Assembly: GCA_948144175.1 (NCBI GenBank)
Contig: CANXME010002122.1
Location: 124,001-188,000 of the forward strand
Reading direction: 5' to 3'
From: Closterium sp. NIES-65
Lineage: Eukaryota > Streptophyta > Zygnematophyceae > Desmidiales > Closteriaceae
DNA: 64,000 bases
A program made the translations under genes and the position numbers. Each line of letters begins with the position of its first letter. The stretch's first letter is position 1. The notes under the pieces were generated by a model. That model did not search any database and was not told the origin of the DNA. It saw only the letters and a list, made by a program, of their open reading frames with translations. Shown one piece after another: positions 63,259-64,000 of the stretch.

Positions 63259-64000
63259 CACCCCCATAGGCAAAGTGGGGAAGAGCAAGGAGAAAGGCAA
63301 AGCAAGCTCAATGTGGATCACAACATCACCATACTCACTGAGCACAAGCAAAGGGCCACAAGGCCAGTTCACATGCAGAGGCATATATGCAACACAAACA
63401 CCACAGTGATCTCTACCTAGCAAAGCAAGCATGCAAGTATATATATGTATAGCTCACAGGACAAACAAAGCCTACAGCAAGTGAGGAAAAGTGGGCACAA
63501 GCCCTAGCATAGTGCAGAAACGGTGATGATCACCAGACTAAAGTGCCTTGGTGAATATATCAGCAGTGTTGGCCTGAGTTGTCACTTAAGCAAGACGAAA
63601 CTGACCACGCTGCTGCAACTCTCGAGCCAGGAAGTAACGCAGAGTGATGTGCTTTGTTCTGTGCTCCAGTCTGTGCTCCTCACACAAGGCAATGACAGCC
63701 TTGTTGTCGACGTACAGCACTGGAGGAGAATGAGGCAGCTCTCCCAAGTTAGTTGGCAGGTAGGTGAACTAGCGTAACTCCTGTGCACCCATGGCTGTGG
63801 CTTAGATATCAGCCTCACAACAGGAGCTGAGAACTAAAGACGAGCGTGTAGAACCCCAAGAAACTGAACCAAAGCCAAGGTTGAAGGTGTAACTCTGTGA
63901 CGACCGCTGTGTAGCCTGGCCGTCAACCCAAGAAGCGTCTGAGTGTCTAGTGAGAAAAACTGAGCTCCTCCCTCCAAGCACGAACCCCATGCCAAATGTA
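63259..64000 (-). pseudogene. Copia RNase H end of a minus-strand element, running off the window
   Basis: The minus strand reads GFVLGGRSSVFLTRHSDASWVDGQATQRSSQ, then SSCCEADI and LYVDNKAVIALCEEHRLEHRTKHI, then TADIFTKAL and LVPTFPHLL, ending near 63472. This is the family B-like RNase H with at least three in-frame stops and a frame change near 63810. The 3' untranslated region (63259-63471) holds TATATATA and the CCCCACTTTGCCTATGGGGG hairpin. The rest of the element lies beyond 64000. Confidence 0.85.

Overview
The window is eukaryotic, repeat-dominated DNA, most likely from a streptophyte (green alga or land plant). The evidence is wall-to-wall Ty1/copia-type LTR retrotransposons (order protease-integrase-RT-RNase H), initiator-Met-tRNA-type primer binding sites, a hAT-like DNA transposon, a LINE remnant and a 371-bp dimeric satellite. 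The GC-rich gag-pol and linker style suggest a charophyte alga, but that is an impression and not a demonstrated assignment. I see no convincing host gene, no rRNA or tRNA gene, no operon and no CRISPR array.

Region 1 (1-32057) is a mosaic of one copia family, here 'family A'. Its LTR is about 1093 bp, begins TGTTGG and ends CCAACA; the PBS is TGGTATCAGAGC, the polypurine tract is GAGGGGGAGTG, and one 1526-residue Gag-Pol frame follows. Two full-length open polyproteins (3977-8557 and 13152-17732) sit in a same-strand array with the pattern LTR-internal-LTR-partial internal-LTR-internal-LTR. Around this lie a solo LTR, inverted LTR pieces, an internally deleted pol fragment, two decayed minus-strand copies (20864-25517 and 27064-30972), a large LTR palindrome near 26604 and a further LTR at 30973-32057.

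Region 2 (32058-46437) holds a second copia lineage, 'family B'. It has short LTRs of about 130 bp, a very GC-rich tandem-repeat leader of about 1 kb, a glycine-rich Gag with an unusual Cys/His motif, and an AEPGG-like repeat linker between integrase and RT. Copy B1 is badly decayed. Copy B2 is nearly open but has lost the end of RNase H, and its 3' LTR abuts a 371-bp dimeric satellite (43936-45324). A third 3' fragment with its LTR follows.

Region 3 (46438-59877) is a nested set. An old, diverged relative (copy C) is split in its RT by a hAT-like element with an 8-bp target duplication (TTGACCAC). The hAT-like element carries an old LTR remnant. That remnant is split by copy B3, a structurally complete element of 7397 bp with 131-bp LTRs and a CCTAC target duplication, but with several inactivating mutations.

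Region 4 (59878-64000) contains a possible gene remnant, a GC-rich minisatellite, unannotated sequence, a 5'-truncated LINE on the minus strand, and a minus-strand copia 3' end that runs off the window.

Functionally, the window is a record of transposition, nested insertion, inter-LTR recombination and decay. Elements A1 and A2 are the only ones that look recently active.
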